DNA from: Lota lota
Lineage: Eukaryota > Chordata > Actinopteri > Gadiformes > Lotidae
NCBI GenBank assembly: GCA_026745465.1
Contig: JACYXH010000812.1
Location: 3,634,454 to 3,698,453, forward strand
Direction of reading: 5' to 3'
Length of the DNA stretch: 64,000 nucleotides
Of the stretch, positions 11,324 to 23,240 are shown one piece after another. The notes below the pieces were generated by a model. It did no database searches. It was given only the letters and a program-made list of their open reading frames with translations, and was not told the origin of the DNA. Both the position numbers and the translations under genes were made by a program. How positions within the stretch are numbered: position 1 is the first letter of the stretch; the number at the start of each line of letters is the position of its first letter.

Positions 11324-13719
11324 CTAAGCCCTGCAAGCAGAAAGAGTTGAGAAAAAGGTTACATACAGAAATTCAGACAAGCATACACTTCCCTCTACTC
11401 ATTGTGTAAATAATTATGTTTTCTTGATTAGTCTCTGAATAGGATTTCTTCCTCGTTTAATTTCTAAACAAAAGGCAAAAGCTCTGGGATCGATTATTTT
11501 TCGTTTATTTCTTTATGTGAGAAGTGTGGCCAGGCACTCCTACACTCGTACGGTACCTTGCTACTCGACAGTTCCTTGTCTGGACGTAAACTCCCGTGTA
11601 CGTGATGTCGCACCGCACAATGTTGTTGGTGTAGTCTGACTCCAGAACATGGAAATTTGGATTGACAGTGACCTAATAGAAAAAAGTACAAAAAGAAAGT
11701 GAGATCACGTTGACATGACGAAGTATCTTCACTTAACCGAGTCCTGATGAAAAGCTTGGTCAAAAATAAAACACAACCTTCAGTAGATAATTTCCTGGAG
11801 GTACATCAGTGATGTCGATCCACTGGCAATCAATGTTGGCAGCATAGGTGTCATGGCAACCTGGACTCAGTCCCTATCCAACAACACAACACAGCAGTGG
11901 GCTCACAATGTGCTGCAGCAGCTGAAACAGGGCTGTTCACAGTAGCATTATATAACCCTATCTTGTTCAAATAAAACATTTATATTTGTATTTCCTATAC
12001 ATGTTGACGTCTCTGAAGCACAATACATTTAACAAGTAAACAAAGCACATTATTGTATGTGGCTTTGCCTAATCATGATTTAATGCTATTCATACTGTTA
12101 TAGACAGTCTATCACTCGCTCTCAATCAAATCGCTTCATCAGTACAATCCCTCTGACACAACACACTCCATTACAATGGCTCTCTTTGAGATGGGCTGTA
12201 ACAAGTTCCTAACTTCATACTTATACCACAGTCTTGTATGGCCAGTGGTGAATGTCCCAACAGTCAATCAGAAACCACCTTGTTCAGCACGTGGCTCCTG
12301 TAGCATATGTTAGCATTGTGTCCTACCTGTGTGTGAGCCGTGCAGGCGTAGCGGCGTCTGAAGCCTGCCTCACACCCCGTGTCTTCCAGGCAGAAGCTGG
12401 CCTTGTGTCCCTCAGCCACTTTGTGCCCGGTGGAGAAGTCCAGCAGGTCATAATTACTGAACGCATCCATGCTGTGGAAGTGCCTGACAGAACAGATTGA
12501 ACATATTGATTTGACAATCAGGAATCGAAAATAGGGAATATATAATATAATAGTGGATAAGAAATAGAATACAATATAGTAAAATATTAGATATTCGACA
12601 TGGATTTATAATATTGGAATTGGAAATAAGTAATAGTGCATAAGGACTAAAAAAGGAATACAGTAAAATATTGGATATTTATTATTGATTAGAAAATTGG
12701 GAATCCTAATAGGGTATATATAATAGGTAAAAGTTGATAATGAATGAGGAATAGAATAGAAGAAAATAGAAATAGGTGTAATTAATAGTAGTTTTATTCT
12801 CACATAGGGTTCAAGAAGGCCTGAAAATCTCCATTGCTCTAAGTTACTTTTACAGCTCCACACTGCATTGGGCAGCCTATGCTCCTGTCAGATACATTCA
12901 CAGACGGTATGCAAGGTGAGGAGAAGTCACTGTGAAGGTGGGAGGGGGACTCACTGGTGACAGCTGTGCCACTCCCACTGATGCCTGGGGCGGACCGGGA
13001 GGAAGTCCGCCGTCCCCTGGTTCTTCACCTTCTGGGGGAAGCGCAGCAGGACCCGGTAGTCGATGTCCTGCACCATGGGCCCGTACGCCGACCTAGGAGG
13101 AGAGCCAGTGAGACAGGACCGCGAGGTGAGCCCGGGCTGGAAAGTTCCATCGCCTTTTTGCATGGCAGGTCTGCCTTCCCTTGGCTGGACTGATGGATAG
13201 CTGATTGGCTGGCTGGCTGGCAGGCTGAACGGAGGAATGGCTGGCTATGGCTCTCCCAAAAGTAAAGGTTTTTGTGCTAAATGCTTTTTAAGGGGGGGTG
13301 GGGGGGAAACCGAATCCAAGAGCGTTTATGTGTTGGCGGGACATTGTGTCAGAGGATCATTGCTCTGAAATTCAATCAAACAGCGATCTTAATTATATGA
13401 CCAGATGTGCGCCGGGTGAATGCATCACTAACACAGTCAAATGCATCACTAACACAGCCAAATGCAGCACTAACACAGTCAAATGCATCACTAACACAGC
13501 CAAATGCAGCACTAACACAGTCAAATGCATCACTAACACAGCCAAATGCAGCACTAACAGACAAATGCAGCACTAACAGACAAATGCAGCACTAACAGAC
13601 AAATGCAGCACTAACAGTCAAATGCAGCATTAACACAGTCAAAAGTAGCGCAAACAACATTCAGAGTTATCCTAAAGCAGAACAATACGTACCACACAAA
13701 ACAGCACTGTCAGCCACTG

Positions 13720-13757
<38 letters not shown>

Positions 13758-15359
13758 GCATACGTTTGCATCTGGTTCACATGTTTACATCTATCCATGT
13801 GTCTGAGGCGATTTGGCACCTTGTATTACCTGGCTAGACAGTTCTCCTCCGCTGCACACCTCAGGGCGTACATCTGCATCCGCTGGATGTATGTGCCAGC
13901 CTGGATGGCATAGGGGTCTGGTACCAGGTCTGGAAGCCCTGGGAGGGAACAGAGGACAGCAGCACAAAATAGCCTCTTTTTTTTCTCGTATTTTGCTAGG
14001 CGTTGTTCATTGTTGACAGCAGTCCAGTAAAGCAGACCAAACAGGCTGTCCTGGCAGAGAGGGAGTCGGTGGAACTTCAGAGTCAGTGTTTATGTCTATG
14101 TTGGCACTTGGTAGCAGGATGCAGCTGTATTACATTCCGCAAATGACACTTTATGATCTGCGGCCCAGAATGAAAATATTCCCACTATTTATATATAATG
14201 TTGCTTTGCTTTGCAAATTGACTCATTATTTCCAGACAGGCGATTTAACATTGAATCCTGAATACTGTACTCTATGACCTTTTGCGCATACATAGAATCA
14301 AATTCATAGGCGCATTCAATTCACAATATCAACAATATTATATATTTGACTCATTTGGGCATTTAAATCATGATATTAGTATGCCATTAATCGGTACTTA
14401 GTTGATGGTATAGAAAGTCCAATTCACTTACCATTTTGGAAATATCTCGTGCCATACCCGGTGCCAGGTGGCAAGCGGACCTCGGGCCGCCCTCGAGGGG
14501 GATACATGTTGTACAAAACAGAATTCCGGTGGTTCTTGAACGGGTTCCGAGGGTCGTCGTTAGCCATGGCGTCTCCGTTAGTTTCCGCTTCGTTTGTTTC
14601 GACGCCGTTTGCATTATTAGAGGCCGCCTGGTTTGGCGCAGATACCGCGTGTACTGCATATTCTGCATTGGAAGGTTGCGCTGCAGGTGCGCCATGCCTG
14701 GAGATAGACAGCGCACCGGGAGGAACCGAACCGGTTTCCGAATGGCTGTTTCTATTCGGTGCGGTAGCATCCAGGCCGACACGTGCACCGTTCCTTCTAG
14801 GTACTACTACATCGCTTCCCGGTGACTCAGGAAGAGTCCCTGGTAACGAGCTGTTGGTCCTCTGGGTGTATTCTGTGGCGACGCGCCGCGCGCTGGGATA
14901 ACCCAATGCACCCTGTCGGTGGAAACGAAGCACTTGTGGCGGTCTCACCTCCGATGGTCGAACGTTAACGTGCACACGTTGCCTGGTGCTGTCTTGCCCA
15001 AGAACGACAGGTCCTTGGTCAACAACTCTATCGCTTGTACGATCTGGCTGGGAATGTGTTGGCCCACTATAGTGTCCACCTCTTCTCTGCGATGCCCCGT
15101 CTCGTGCGCTGAACACCGTGTGTCTGGTGCTGCCTTCTCTCCGGCTGCTACTCATATAGTTCCTCGAGAAGCTTCTCGGTCGGGCCACCACCGGTGATTG
15201 GTATTCTGAGCCAGTGCTCATCAAACTAAACACCTGGCCGTTGTTCTCCCACTGGATACGTTGCCTCCAAGGGTTGCCGCGTGGAGGTACTAGCTGCCCC
15301 GTGATGAGTGGAGCCAGTCCCTGGAGAACGTATAGAGATAACATTGACCACTTTGCCAT
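11324..15359 (-). CDS. lox: Lysyl oxidase (LOX/LOXL1/LOXL5-type, no SRCR domains), seven coding exons
   Basis: Secreted copper amine oxidase that oxidises lysines of collagen and elastin for cross-linking. Coding exons (minus strand): 15359-14432, 13938-13830, 13092-12955, 12483-12327, 11873-11778, 11672-11557 and 11330-11324, giving 516 codons. Internal exon sizes of 109, 138, 157, 96 and 116 nt match human LOX. A signal peptide spans about 1-21, then a basic, disordered propeptide with the conserved [16 protein letters not shown]. The catalytic domain has copper histidines H391, H393 and H395 in [14 protein letters not shown]. The quinone cofactor pair is K419 (GHKASF) and Y454 (HDTY), 35 residues apart as in human LOX. 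The BMP1 cleavage region reads [10 protein letters not shown], where human LOX has Gly-Asp. Exon 5 has a weak donor (GTTGTG). The exact paralogue is unsettled; loxl5 is possible. Confidence 0.93.
13419..13640. repeat. 21-bp minisatellite with a 42-bp higher-order period
   Basis: Lies in lysyl oxidase intron 2. Units alternate ATGCATCACTAACACAGTCAA and ATGCAGCACTAACACAGCCAA types, then change to a 19-bp form (AGACAAATGCAGCACTAAC) from about 13548. The frames left open are repeat artefacts. Confidence 0.93.
13726..13754. repeat. (GT)n microsatellite
   Basis: Short GT array in lysyl oxidase intron 2, about 75 bp downstream (minus strand) of the exon 2 donor. Confidence 0.9.
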
Positions 15360-16500
15360 GGTGACTTCAAATACTCAGTGGAATCCCCGAAAGTCACAGA
15401 TGTTGTTGTTGCATGTAGTATTGAGTTGGAAGATAACGTCACCAAAAGACATAAAAGCTATCCGTTCCAAATCTTGCGTGGCATGACCGTTCTCAAACGA
15501 ACTCAAAATTAGACAGGAAAAGAAGAGGGTTGGATCTTTCAGGTCGTTTATCAAATTCAGCCGGTTAAGCCTACTTACGCAACCACAGAAAGCTCAACCT
15601 GCAAACGAAATGAATTAACCCATTCCGATCCGTGCTGGGGTAGACCAGGCTTTACCAAAGGATGTTTAGAAAGCAAACTTTACGCACGGGTGTGAACTGA
15701 CGTCTGGTGAGTCGGGTTCAGCTGTACGCTTTCAAAGTATTCATGGTAACTTTGCGACCCATTCGCCCCCAAATGATACTTTCATATGAATGGTAATAAG
15801 TTTGGTAATAGTAATTTATAGTTTTCATGATTTAACTGATAGATATAAGAAAACGAACCATGCCTACTATACTATGTTAAGCTATCAACACCAAATTTGC
15901 CCTGTGTATAAAGAATAATGATAATAAAGGTTTAGACTCTCTCATCATGTAGTTATCCATGAATTGTCGATTTATTGGCAAACAACGTTGAAAGGATTTG
16001 TGCCCAATGAGAAGCGCTTGAATTTAAACTATTACCACAAGATGGCGGTGTTTACCCATACAAACGCAGCATAAGACGACTACTTATTATTTAGAAAGTC
16101 TCCTCAACTGTTCTTCTCATGAAAATTAGATATACATTCTTTTCAGGATTATATTTGTCTGTTGTCTTTTTGAAAAACCGTTAATTGCTTATTCAGTCAT
16201 TCTTTTTCGCCCCAAAGTAGTCTAAAACCCACATGCGCACATGTGTCCAATGCGCACAGTCTATAAACATGTGCGACTGCATTGTCCATGTTAACATGGC
16301 CTGCAACGCACTTCCACTGCACATCAATACTTGACAGTTAATAGCAGGCCTACATTTAGTTTGAGCTACATTTAAAAAAAGGGTGTGCTTGTGCTCTCTT
16401 TCTATGTGGTTTATTGGGACCATGGTGCACCTTTGTTTGGTCAAATAGAGCTTAAGTAGCCTACATGTGTCTCGTGGCTATAATTAGAACAGGAACTCGA
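15360..16500. other. Region upstream of lysyl oxidase
   Basis: Should hold the lysyl oxidase 5' UTR and promoter. No clear TATA box was identified. A strong CTCF-like core, CCACAAGATGGCGGTG, lies at 16035-16050 and also reads as a YY1-type AAGATGGCGG. Confidence 0.4.
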
Positions 16501-16504
16501 CACT

Positions 16505-16623
16505 GTCCTGAAGGGCGGGAACGCCCGGCCGAGTGCGCGAGGCTTATAAGAGCGTGGGATCCTTGGGACTGGTTTGGCACAAGACTTTCCGAGCAGGACA
16601 TATACAAAATTTAGCCAGTAAGT
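16505..16623 (+). promoter_or_regulatory. Orphan TATA promoter candidate with splice donor
   Basis: GC-rich block with GGGCGGGAACGCCC (imperfect palindrome containing an E2F-like GGCGGGAA), then CTTATAAG at 16543-16550. About 70 bp further on is CCA|GTAAGT at 16615-16623. This looks like a promoter and a short non-coding first exon on the plus strand, divergent from lysyl oxidase. I could not define a coding exon downstream. Confidence 0.35.
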
Positions 16624-18380
16624 ATTAACGATAAATTGAGTCTTTAATTGTGTGTCTAACGGGAAACTATACGTAAACAAATCACAACAACTTCTACCAC
16701 CAATGTTGTGTGTTAATCATGCTGTAAATTAGCGTTGTTTGAAAAATAAAACTGAACACAAATAGCTGTATGGTTGTTTTCATGGAGAACGTATGACTTC
16801 CCCGTTTGATACGACCGAGCAATAAGACTAATTATTGTACGCTTTGAATATATCTTATCCCATAAAGGTATCCAGGGCTGCTCAGATCTTTGCTTCTTGT
16901 GCGATTTAAGGAAGATGGTGGTCTAAAATGGGTTTTCGACCAGAAACCACAAGGACTACTATACCTGTTGTCTTTCTCTGAGGCCCCACACATCCATTCA
17001 GAGGAATATGCAACTAAATCATAAAGCCCGATGATAAACTACTGATCATGGGGAGACACAGGTGAGATCTAAAAAAAAGTGTGTACATTATAGCGAACCA
17101 TAGATTATTATAAAACATATTCTATTGGTTCAAAGTGTCATTTCGCTCCGAGTTCTCCACAGCGAGAGCTCTTGGTAAGGTTTCAACAAGTGGGCGAAAC
17201 CATCCAATAGGCTCCATCGCGCATCATCCAATTGTGCACTTAATGTATTGTGGTTTCTGACTGGGGTTGACTATAGATGATATAGTTTATAGATGTTTAG
17301 AATATACAAAAACGAGTTCGTATTTGTATATTGTAACCATCTAGTCCATTAACCTTCTATGATCCAATATGAATTTTAACTGATCATATTATACACCTAC
17401 GTCGAATATGGAAGGTAATCAAACCTGATGCGATTTGATTAACACTCGTTAAAATCAAGGTGACTACGTTTAAAGTTTGGAAATGTAGATACTAAATTTA
17501 GCTTCTTGATGCTTGACACATTGGTCTCCCCCTACACATGTTATATTAATAATAAGTAGTCGGACAAACTCCCTAGAAGGTTTTTATTAATACACAAATA
17601 CATGTTGACAGATTGAAAGTGTCATGTTTGAAAGACTTTCTTTAACTAGAATTGTTCTTGAATCCAAAAATAGCATACACAGAAACTGGTTGTACTATTA
17701 TTCACTAAATGGTTTAGAAATGGCTGCATTTTATTTGTTTTATATAGGTCTATATCTAGCGAGTGAATTTCAATAAAGATCTAACGGTTGTGGAACTGAA
17801 GTCTACTTCCAATACATGTTATTTTCGCGCTATATCATTATTCTTTATAGCTTCAATAAACTATTGCCCATTTGATTCTGAGTTGAAAGCGATGATGTTG
17901 ACACAGAGTGCTGGCTTGACCTCTTTGCTTCCTAATGCCTGGACTTGTTGTATCAGGTCCTGAGTTCCCCCTGCTCTTATGTGACATGTGGGCTCTCTGG
18001 ACTTTCTGTCAGAGAAAAAGGGTACAGTTTGAATGTAGCAGCACATGTACCACTTAGCATAGGAGCGAGGTCATAAATACTGGTGTCACATGGGAAGGGG
18101 GAGGGAGAACCAATCTGATCCCATGTCCAGGGGTGGTGATGATCAGCAGTCGTCCGACCGCCACCCCCTGACTCCTAGTCTCCATGACCAACTTTGGAAG
18201 TATCTGTCTTATCTTTTCTTGGCACTGCTGCACTCATTGCCATGACAGCACGTGACGCAGGAGCACATGTCTGATTCTGCCCACTTGGCAGGTGGTAGTG
18301 GCCCCTGAGTCAGACCAGTGAGCAGCGGTGAGGAGCTGTCCATACAGTAGTTAAATATACTCCACTGACACCCCAAGCAC
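16624..18380. other. Intergenic, no gene seen
   Basis: Mostly AT-rich unique sequence. An AP-1 consensus TGAGTCA lies at 18306-18312. No exon or named repeat identified. Confidence 0.35.
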
Positions 18381-18386
18381 GCACTC

Positions 18387-18644
18387 TATATATAAACCCA
18401 CAGGCCTCAGCATTCGTCTCCGTCGGGGGCAACCGGAGACACGCACGGACTCCAAGATATGCATCACAAGACTATCAAAGCACCACAACCCTCCCCTCTC
18501 CTCTCCCCTCCGCTCCATCACCTCACATCCTCCATAGACACCCAACCCCACCTCACCCATGCGTCTCGGTTGACCCCCACCTGTCTTGGTACTAGCGCTT
18601 GGTTTGTAGTGGGATGGGCACTTGAACGTTTAGGCTTGTGCAAG
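18387..18644 (+). promoter_or_regulatory. Second plus-strand TATA promoter candidate and possible first exon
   Basis: TATATATAAA at 18387-18396. About 25 bp on is a 7-bp stem hairpin (GTCTCCG at 18416-18422, CGGAGAC at 18434-18440). CAAG|GTGAGA at 18641-18650 could be a donor. The frame from ATG 18459 matches nothing I know. It could be a non-coding transcript. Confidence 0.3.
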
Positions 18645-18650
18645 GTGAGA

Positions 18651-19016
18651 CGGGTCGTAAGTTCATGGTTGAACGTTTTGACATGACATTTGAAAATAAC
18701 AGCCGCGATTTAAACGTTTGTACTTTGAACAACTCACTGCCTTCAATCCTTGACTACATATGAAACTAACATATTTTTGGTTAACATGCTATAGAGGAGT
18801 TTCCGTGTTTCCTGAACATACTCAGATGTGAGATAGGATGTTTCCTTCTTATTGAATCATTACATTTCCGGGAGTTTTGATATTGAAATTAAAATAAAGT
18901 GAAGCATTTTGGTAGTGTATGTGTCCTCATTTCTCGGCACATACCCTTAGCAGGGCCGTGGTTAACCAGCAGCAAGTTTTGTAAAGGTCACTGGAACTAG
19001 AATGGTTAAACTATAT

Positions 19017-19055
<39 letters not shown>

Positions 19056-19854
19056 ACATACCAGGCACTCTTTTAGACCAATAAAGCTGACCGCTGTATG
19101 CACAGTAATTACATCTCATAGTGTAGTGCGTTGTTTTGCTCAGTAAATGTGTTTCAAGTCACGTATGGTATTGTAAGGTTAGGATAGTAAGGGCATGCTA
19201 GATTATCGTCATCAGGGTGGCCACTGAGGAGTGGAATTCAGGCCACGTGCGTCGTGAAGTATCTGCCATGGTAACGTGTAAACCCTATCGCTTCCCGGGC
19301 TGTTTTGCTATCGTTAGAAACCCGGCGCTAGTACACCTCCTTGTGTGTAAAGCTGTACAAGGGCACTCGATGATTTGCCACATTATATATATTTTTAAAT
19401 AACAACGATTATAATATTAATGCTCCTAAGTAGTCAACAGACCAGTAATGACGAATGATTTGTTTTTCAATATATTGCAACATTTGTGATGTAATTAAGA
19501 TTTGCATGCATTCAACATATTCCTCTTGGTTATTCTAAGCAAGAACATAATTTAGATCCTTTAGACCTCCGGACCTCATAAGGTCCAGAGGTCTGCAGGA
19601 GGTTGTACAGCTGCATTGTCACAGAACAATTACTTATATTCATTCTCATATTTCAAGCTTCCAAAAATATGCCCATGATTCAAACTTTTGAAATGAGTCC
19701 TTTTCATAATTTCATACATAGATATGGTTGGTTGGAGTACCGCACTGAAGCAATATCTTTCACTTTGTGGAAATTACATGACCCTCTTCATAGCATTAAA
19801 AAGACTAAGTACAACAACGTTATTGATGTCTTCTATTGAAATTGTATTCATTGT
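18651..19854. other. Intergenic, no gene seen
   Basis: AT-rich unique DNA plus the poly(G) tract listed separately. Confidence 0.35.
19017..19054. repeat. Poly(G) tract
   Basis: 38 uninterrupted G. Length is uncertain in any assembly. Confidence 0.95.
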
Positions 19855-19860
19855 TTTATT
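19855..19860 (-). promoter_or_regulatory. Candidate polyadenylation signal of nmrk2
   Basis: Minus-strand AATAAA about 650 bp past the nmrk2 stop. The 3' UTR seems to include a further exon beginning at 20397 (acceptor CCCTCACAG), reached from a donor directly after the stop codon. Confidence 0.35.
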
Positions 19861-20510
19861 TTTTTAAGAAACACCCACACGTTAAAAAGATAGCAGTTAT
19901 TATTCAGTTTTTTTTAATCTCATCACTAGTGGAGGTACAATTGATTTGGACTATTGTAACTTCTCAGCAACTCTAATGATTGCAAAAAACGAGTGTCATG
20001 GTAAATCAAAAGAATGCTCGTTGAAAAATGTGTTGAAGAAATGTTAATAAATGACTAGTAAGTCAGTCATTGCTGGTTCTGATAAATGTAGTTGCCAAAG
20101 CATCAAGGCAAGCGCCTTGACTAACAATGGGGTTGCTCATGAAAACGTGACACCATAAGTGGGTTAGGTAGTCTCTTTTAAGTTTCACAACCATCCAGTC
20201 CAGAGGTGGTTTCATCTTTCTATAAAAGGTTACAATATAAGATTCTTCTGCTATCAGTTCTTAAGTTACAAGGTTTTTCTATTTACAGGTCAAGAGAGGA
20301 TAACATAACATAGGTCATAAAGCATGTCTTGGTGTTGACATTATTCCACAGTATATTTACAAGTCTTTACACAATCCCTCAGGTTCCAGGCATCCTGCTG
20401 TGAGGGAAACAGAAAAAACTAAATTATTATCAATCAAAATCCCAATTCCACTTCCATCAACTAAATGTGTCTCATTCTAAATGGCCCAAAAAATATATAT
20501 ATTTCTTTAC

Positions 20511-22451
20511 CTATAAGCTGTTGAGCAGAGAGTTCTGAATGCTTTTGTGCACCTGGTTATAGATCTCCTCCTTTGATTTCCTGCCATCAAGGTACTCTGC
20601 GTGGGGCAAAACAATTATTACTTTACTTTTGTAGATACCGGTGGAAAAGCGATAGTTTATCTGTATGAGTCTCCAAGCCATCATAACGGTTGAAGTTCAT
20701 GATGTTGTAGGACTTACCTATGGAATTCCAGTTGTTTTCCATCTCTTTCCTGTGTTTCAAGTACATGGGCCACACATGGCCGTCGAACAGGCCAGGGGGA
20801 TCGGGGATTGTGTACGTTCTTGTACTGTCGGAAGAAAAAAAACAAATAAATTCACATCTTTAGCTGTAGCTGTGCAAGACATCAGAAAGAACCCATTTTG
20901 AGTCTGATCAAAGAGCTTCGTCATCTCCTCCTCACCTCCTTCTCTGCTTGCACTCCTCGTATGGAATGGAGAGGAAGTAACACTGATCATAGAAATCCAG
21001 GAGAGGCCTGAGGGAGCAAGGAGTTCAGTTAACTCAATGGTCTGTGGTTGAAACATGCGCTCCTATAAAGGCGGCCTATGTAGAAAACAGTATGGCTTTT
21101 TAGCAAGTGACCCACTGGTAGTTGTAAAGGAGGAAGCCCTCGATAATGAGGATGTGCATCCCCGTCTTCTCTGGGTCCGACGCCTCGGCTTCCACCGGCA
21201 GGTTGACTCCATGGGAACGGGCAAACTTGACTGGGTTTTCCTGCCAGCCTTTTATAGTGTTTACCATGGCCTCCATGTCGAGGGCAGTGATGACTGAGGA
21301 GAGACAAGAGAAACACATGGCACCTTTCAGAACACACCAAACTAGACAGTGCACCAATGTGCTTCAACTCACACCAGTCAGGATAAAAGTGAATGACTTT
21401 GGCATTCACTGAACTGACACTATAAAAAGGTCAGTTGATTAGTAGTCAAAGTTAATTTGTATTTATTTTATGTGCAGGAAGAGATTAAAGCATGGATTTC
21501 CTAATTGAAAATCCATTCTTACCATCCCACTGTCTAAAGCCGTCCTCCCCGACTTCTATTTGATCGGGTTTCTGAAATAACAGTCACCAATAAAACATTG
21601 CTGAAACCTAGTAACCAATCGCAACTGATCACACCTGGACACGACAAGTCAAGGACCCGTCTCCACCGAAAGTGGCCTGGATCATCGTTGTTGTTATGTT
21701 ATGAAGTTATTATGAATGCCTATGTTATGAAAGCCTATCTATAAATTCGAGCGCAACTGTATTTGATATTTGCGAGTCTATAACAAGATTGTATTGATAG
21801 AGTAGGGCTTAATGCTTACTTTATTTTCAGTTTCTGTATCAGTTTCCCTGATATAGACGCGCGGCTTTCAAATCGAAGAAAGACATAGTGGCCAATGTAG
21901 GCTATCAATATGTATCACGATAAAAGCTAAGGTAATGTTCTTTAAAAAAAAATACAATGTTAAAAGAGTTGACCACGCTGTTACAAATATATTAATGTGT
22001 AACGTTTGACTTTGAGTGGGGACGCTTAACCTTTTCGTTCGCTGTCCAGGAGACAATCAGCCGTATTATTAGGCTGCCAAGAGCGCCAATGAAGCTCATT
22101 GAACAAGTAAAATACTACATCAATAGGCCTAATTGGTATTGGCTGGCCTACTGTTAATTTGAGCATTTCATGAGCTTGGCTTCAAGTTCATATTGAGTTT
22201 GTACTTGTACTGGCTTACCTTGAAAAAGTCATCCTGGTGCACCACACAGCAGTTTGGCAATGCCTTTACTAATCTGTTCGTCAAAGTGGTTTTTCCACCG
22301 TTGGTGACGCTGAAATGAAAATGAGAAAAGGTTAGCTGATCATTTGTCTATGTCAAATTGTTTAGATGTCTCTGTTTTACTGAGACATTGTAAACATGTT
22401 GTAATTTAAGCTTATCGAGACTTACCCGCCAATGCCAATGATGAACTTCAT
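20511..22451 (-). CDS. nmrk2: Nicotinamide riboside kinase 2, seven coding exons
   Basis: Phosphorylates nicotinamide riboside to NMN for NAD+ salvage. Coding exons (minus): 22451-22426, 22309-22219, 21571-21523, 21293-21116, 21007-20936, 20824-20718 and 20596-20511; every junction keeps frame, giving 202 codons. The N-terminus MKFIIGIGGVTNGGKTTLTN contains the P-loop (G9 to T16), and QDDFFK carries the conserved Asp36 of the family. Later landmarks are LIIEGFLLYNY, YEECKQRRRSTRTYTIPDPPG and DGHVWPMYLKHR. Length is close to human NMRK1 (199) and shorter than NMRK2 (230). The call as nmrk2 rests on its place beside atcay, as on human 19p13.3. The stop TAG is the last codon of its exon and abuts a GTAAAG donor. 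Confidence 0.93.
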
Positions 22452-22611
22452 TGTAACTTCTGGTCTTCTTCGGAAATCAGTAAATAAAAGAAGGGAACCC
22501 GACTACAACAAACAATCCTTCAAAGCTTTTAAAAGTCTTTGACCTTTCTTATCTTCTCTGCCAAACGTTCCTCCCTTCTACTACTTCATTGATTCTCTAT
22601 GGTGCTACTGC

Positions 22612-22620
22612 ATATATATA
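22612..22620 (-). promoter_or_regulatory. TATA box of nmrk2
   Basis: Minus-strand TATATATAT about 160 bp upstream of the start codon at 22451, leaving room for a 5' UTR of roughly 130 bp. Confidence 0.5.
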
Positions 22621-23173
22621 GTGTTCACTTGTAGCGTCATATCGTGTGTCGAGAACCTGAGCCCACTTTAAGCCAATAGGCTTCCCCCTCATGCAGCTAA
22701 GACCCGCTATTGTACGCGGAACGTGTCCAATCAAAAGACGACAAATCGGCCCAGTTTGCAACAGCGTAAACCCCCAAATGTGCACCTGTCTTTTCGTCAT
22801 CATCTGTTCACACGCAGGACTCAGCCTAGCCTACGAAGCTATGCCAACAAGTGCAAATATAATCTAAACACAAGAGGGAGGTATACTGTATATATAGACT
22901 ATTGAAGATTACGACTTTATTGTTGCAGAAATCTGTGAATAAGGATATTAGCATCTTTGGAATGCATAGCCTATAGGAGTAGATAAGGCAAGAAGTCTAT
23001 GAAAAATACATTCAAGCACATTATAAATGTAGCCTAAACTTGAAATTAAATAGTTAATTTGATTAAGAGAATAAACAATTAGTTAAATCCTAGCCTATTT
23101 GTAAATCACGTGTTTAACAATTAGCCTATTATAAACAATTGAATAATTTATTATTTCTAAACAGCTCATCTTA

Positions 23174-23176
<3 letters not shown>
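22621..23176. other. Intergenic, nothing recognised
   Basis: AT-rich unique sequence upstream of nmrk2. Confidence 0.3.
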
Positions 23177-23235
<59 letters not shown>

Positions 23236-23240
23236 TGTGC
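23177..23240. repeat. (GT)n microsatellite
   Basis: GT array with a few A interruptions near its right end. A looser TG- and GAGA-rich zone continues to about 23520. Confidence 0.95.

Noticed and set aside
14436-15486. Plus-strand ORFs of 90-150 codons opposite lysyl oxidase exon 1
   Set aside because: Shadow frames of the GC-rich propeptide exon; the minus frame matches LOX and has a signal peptide and correct donor.
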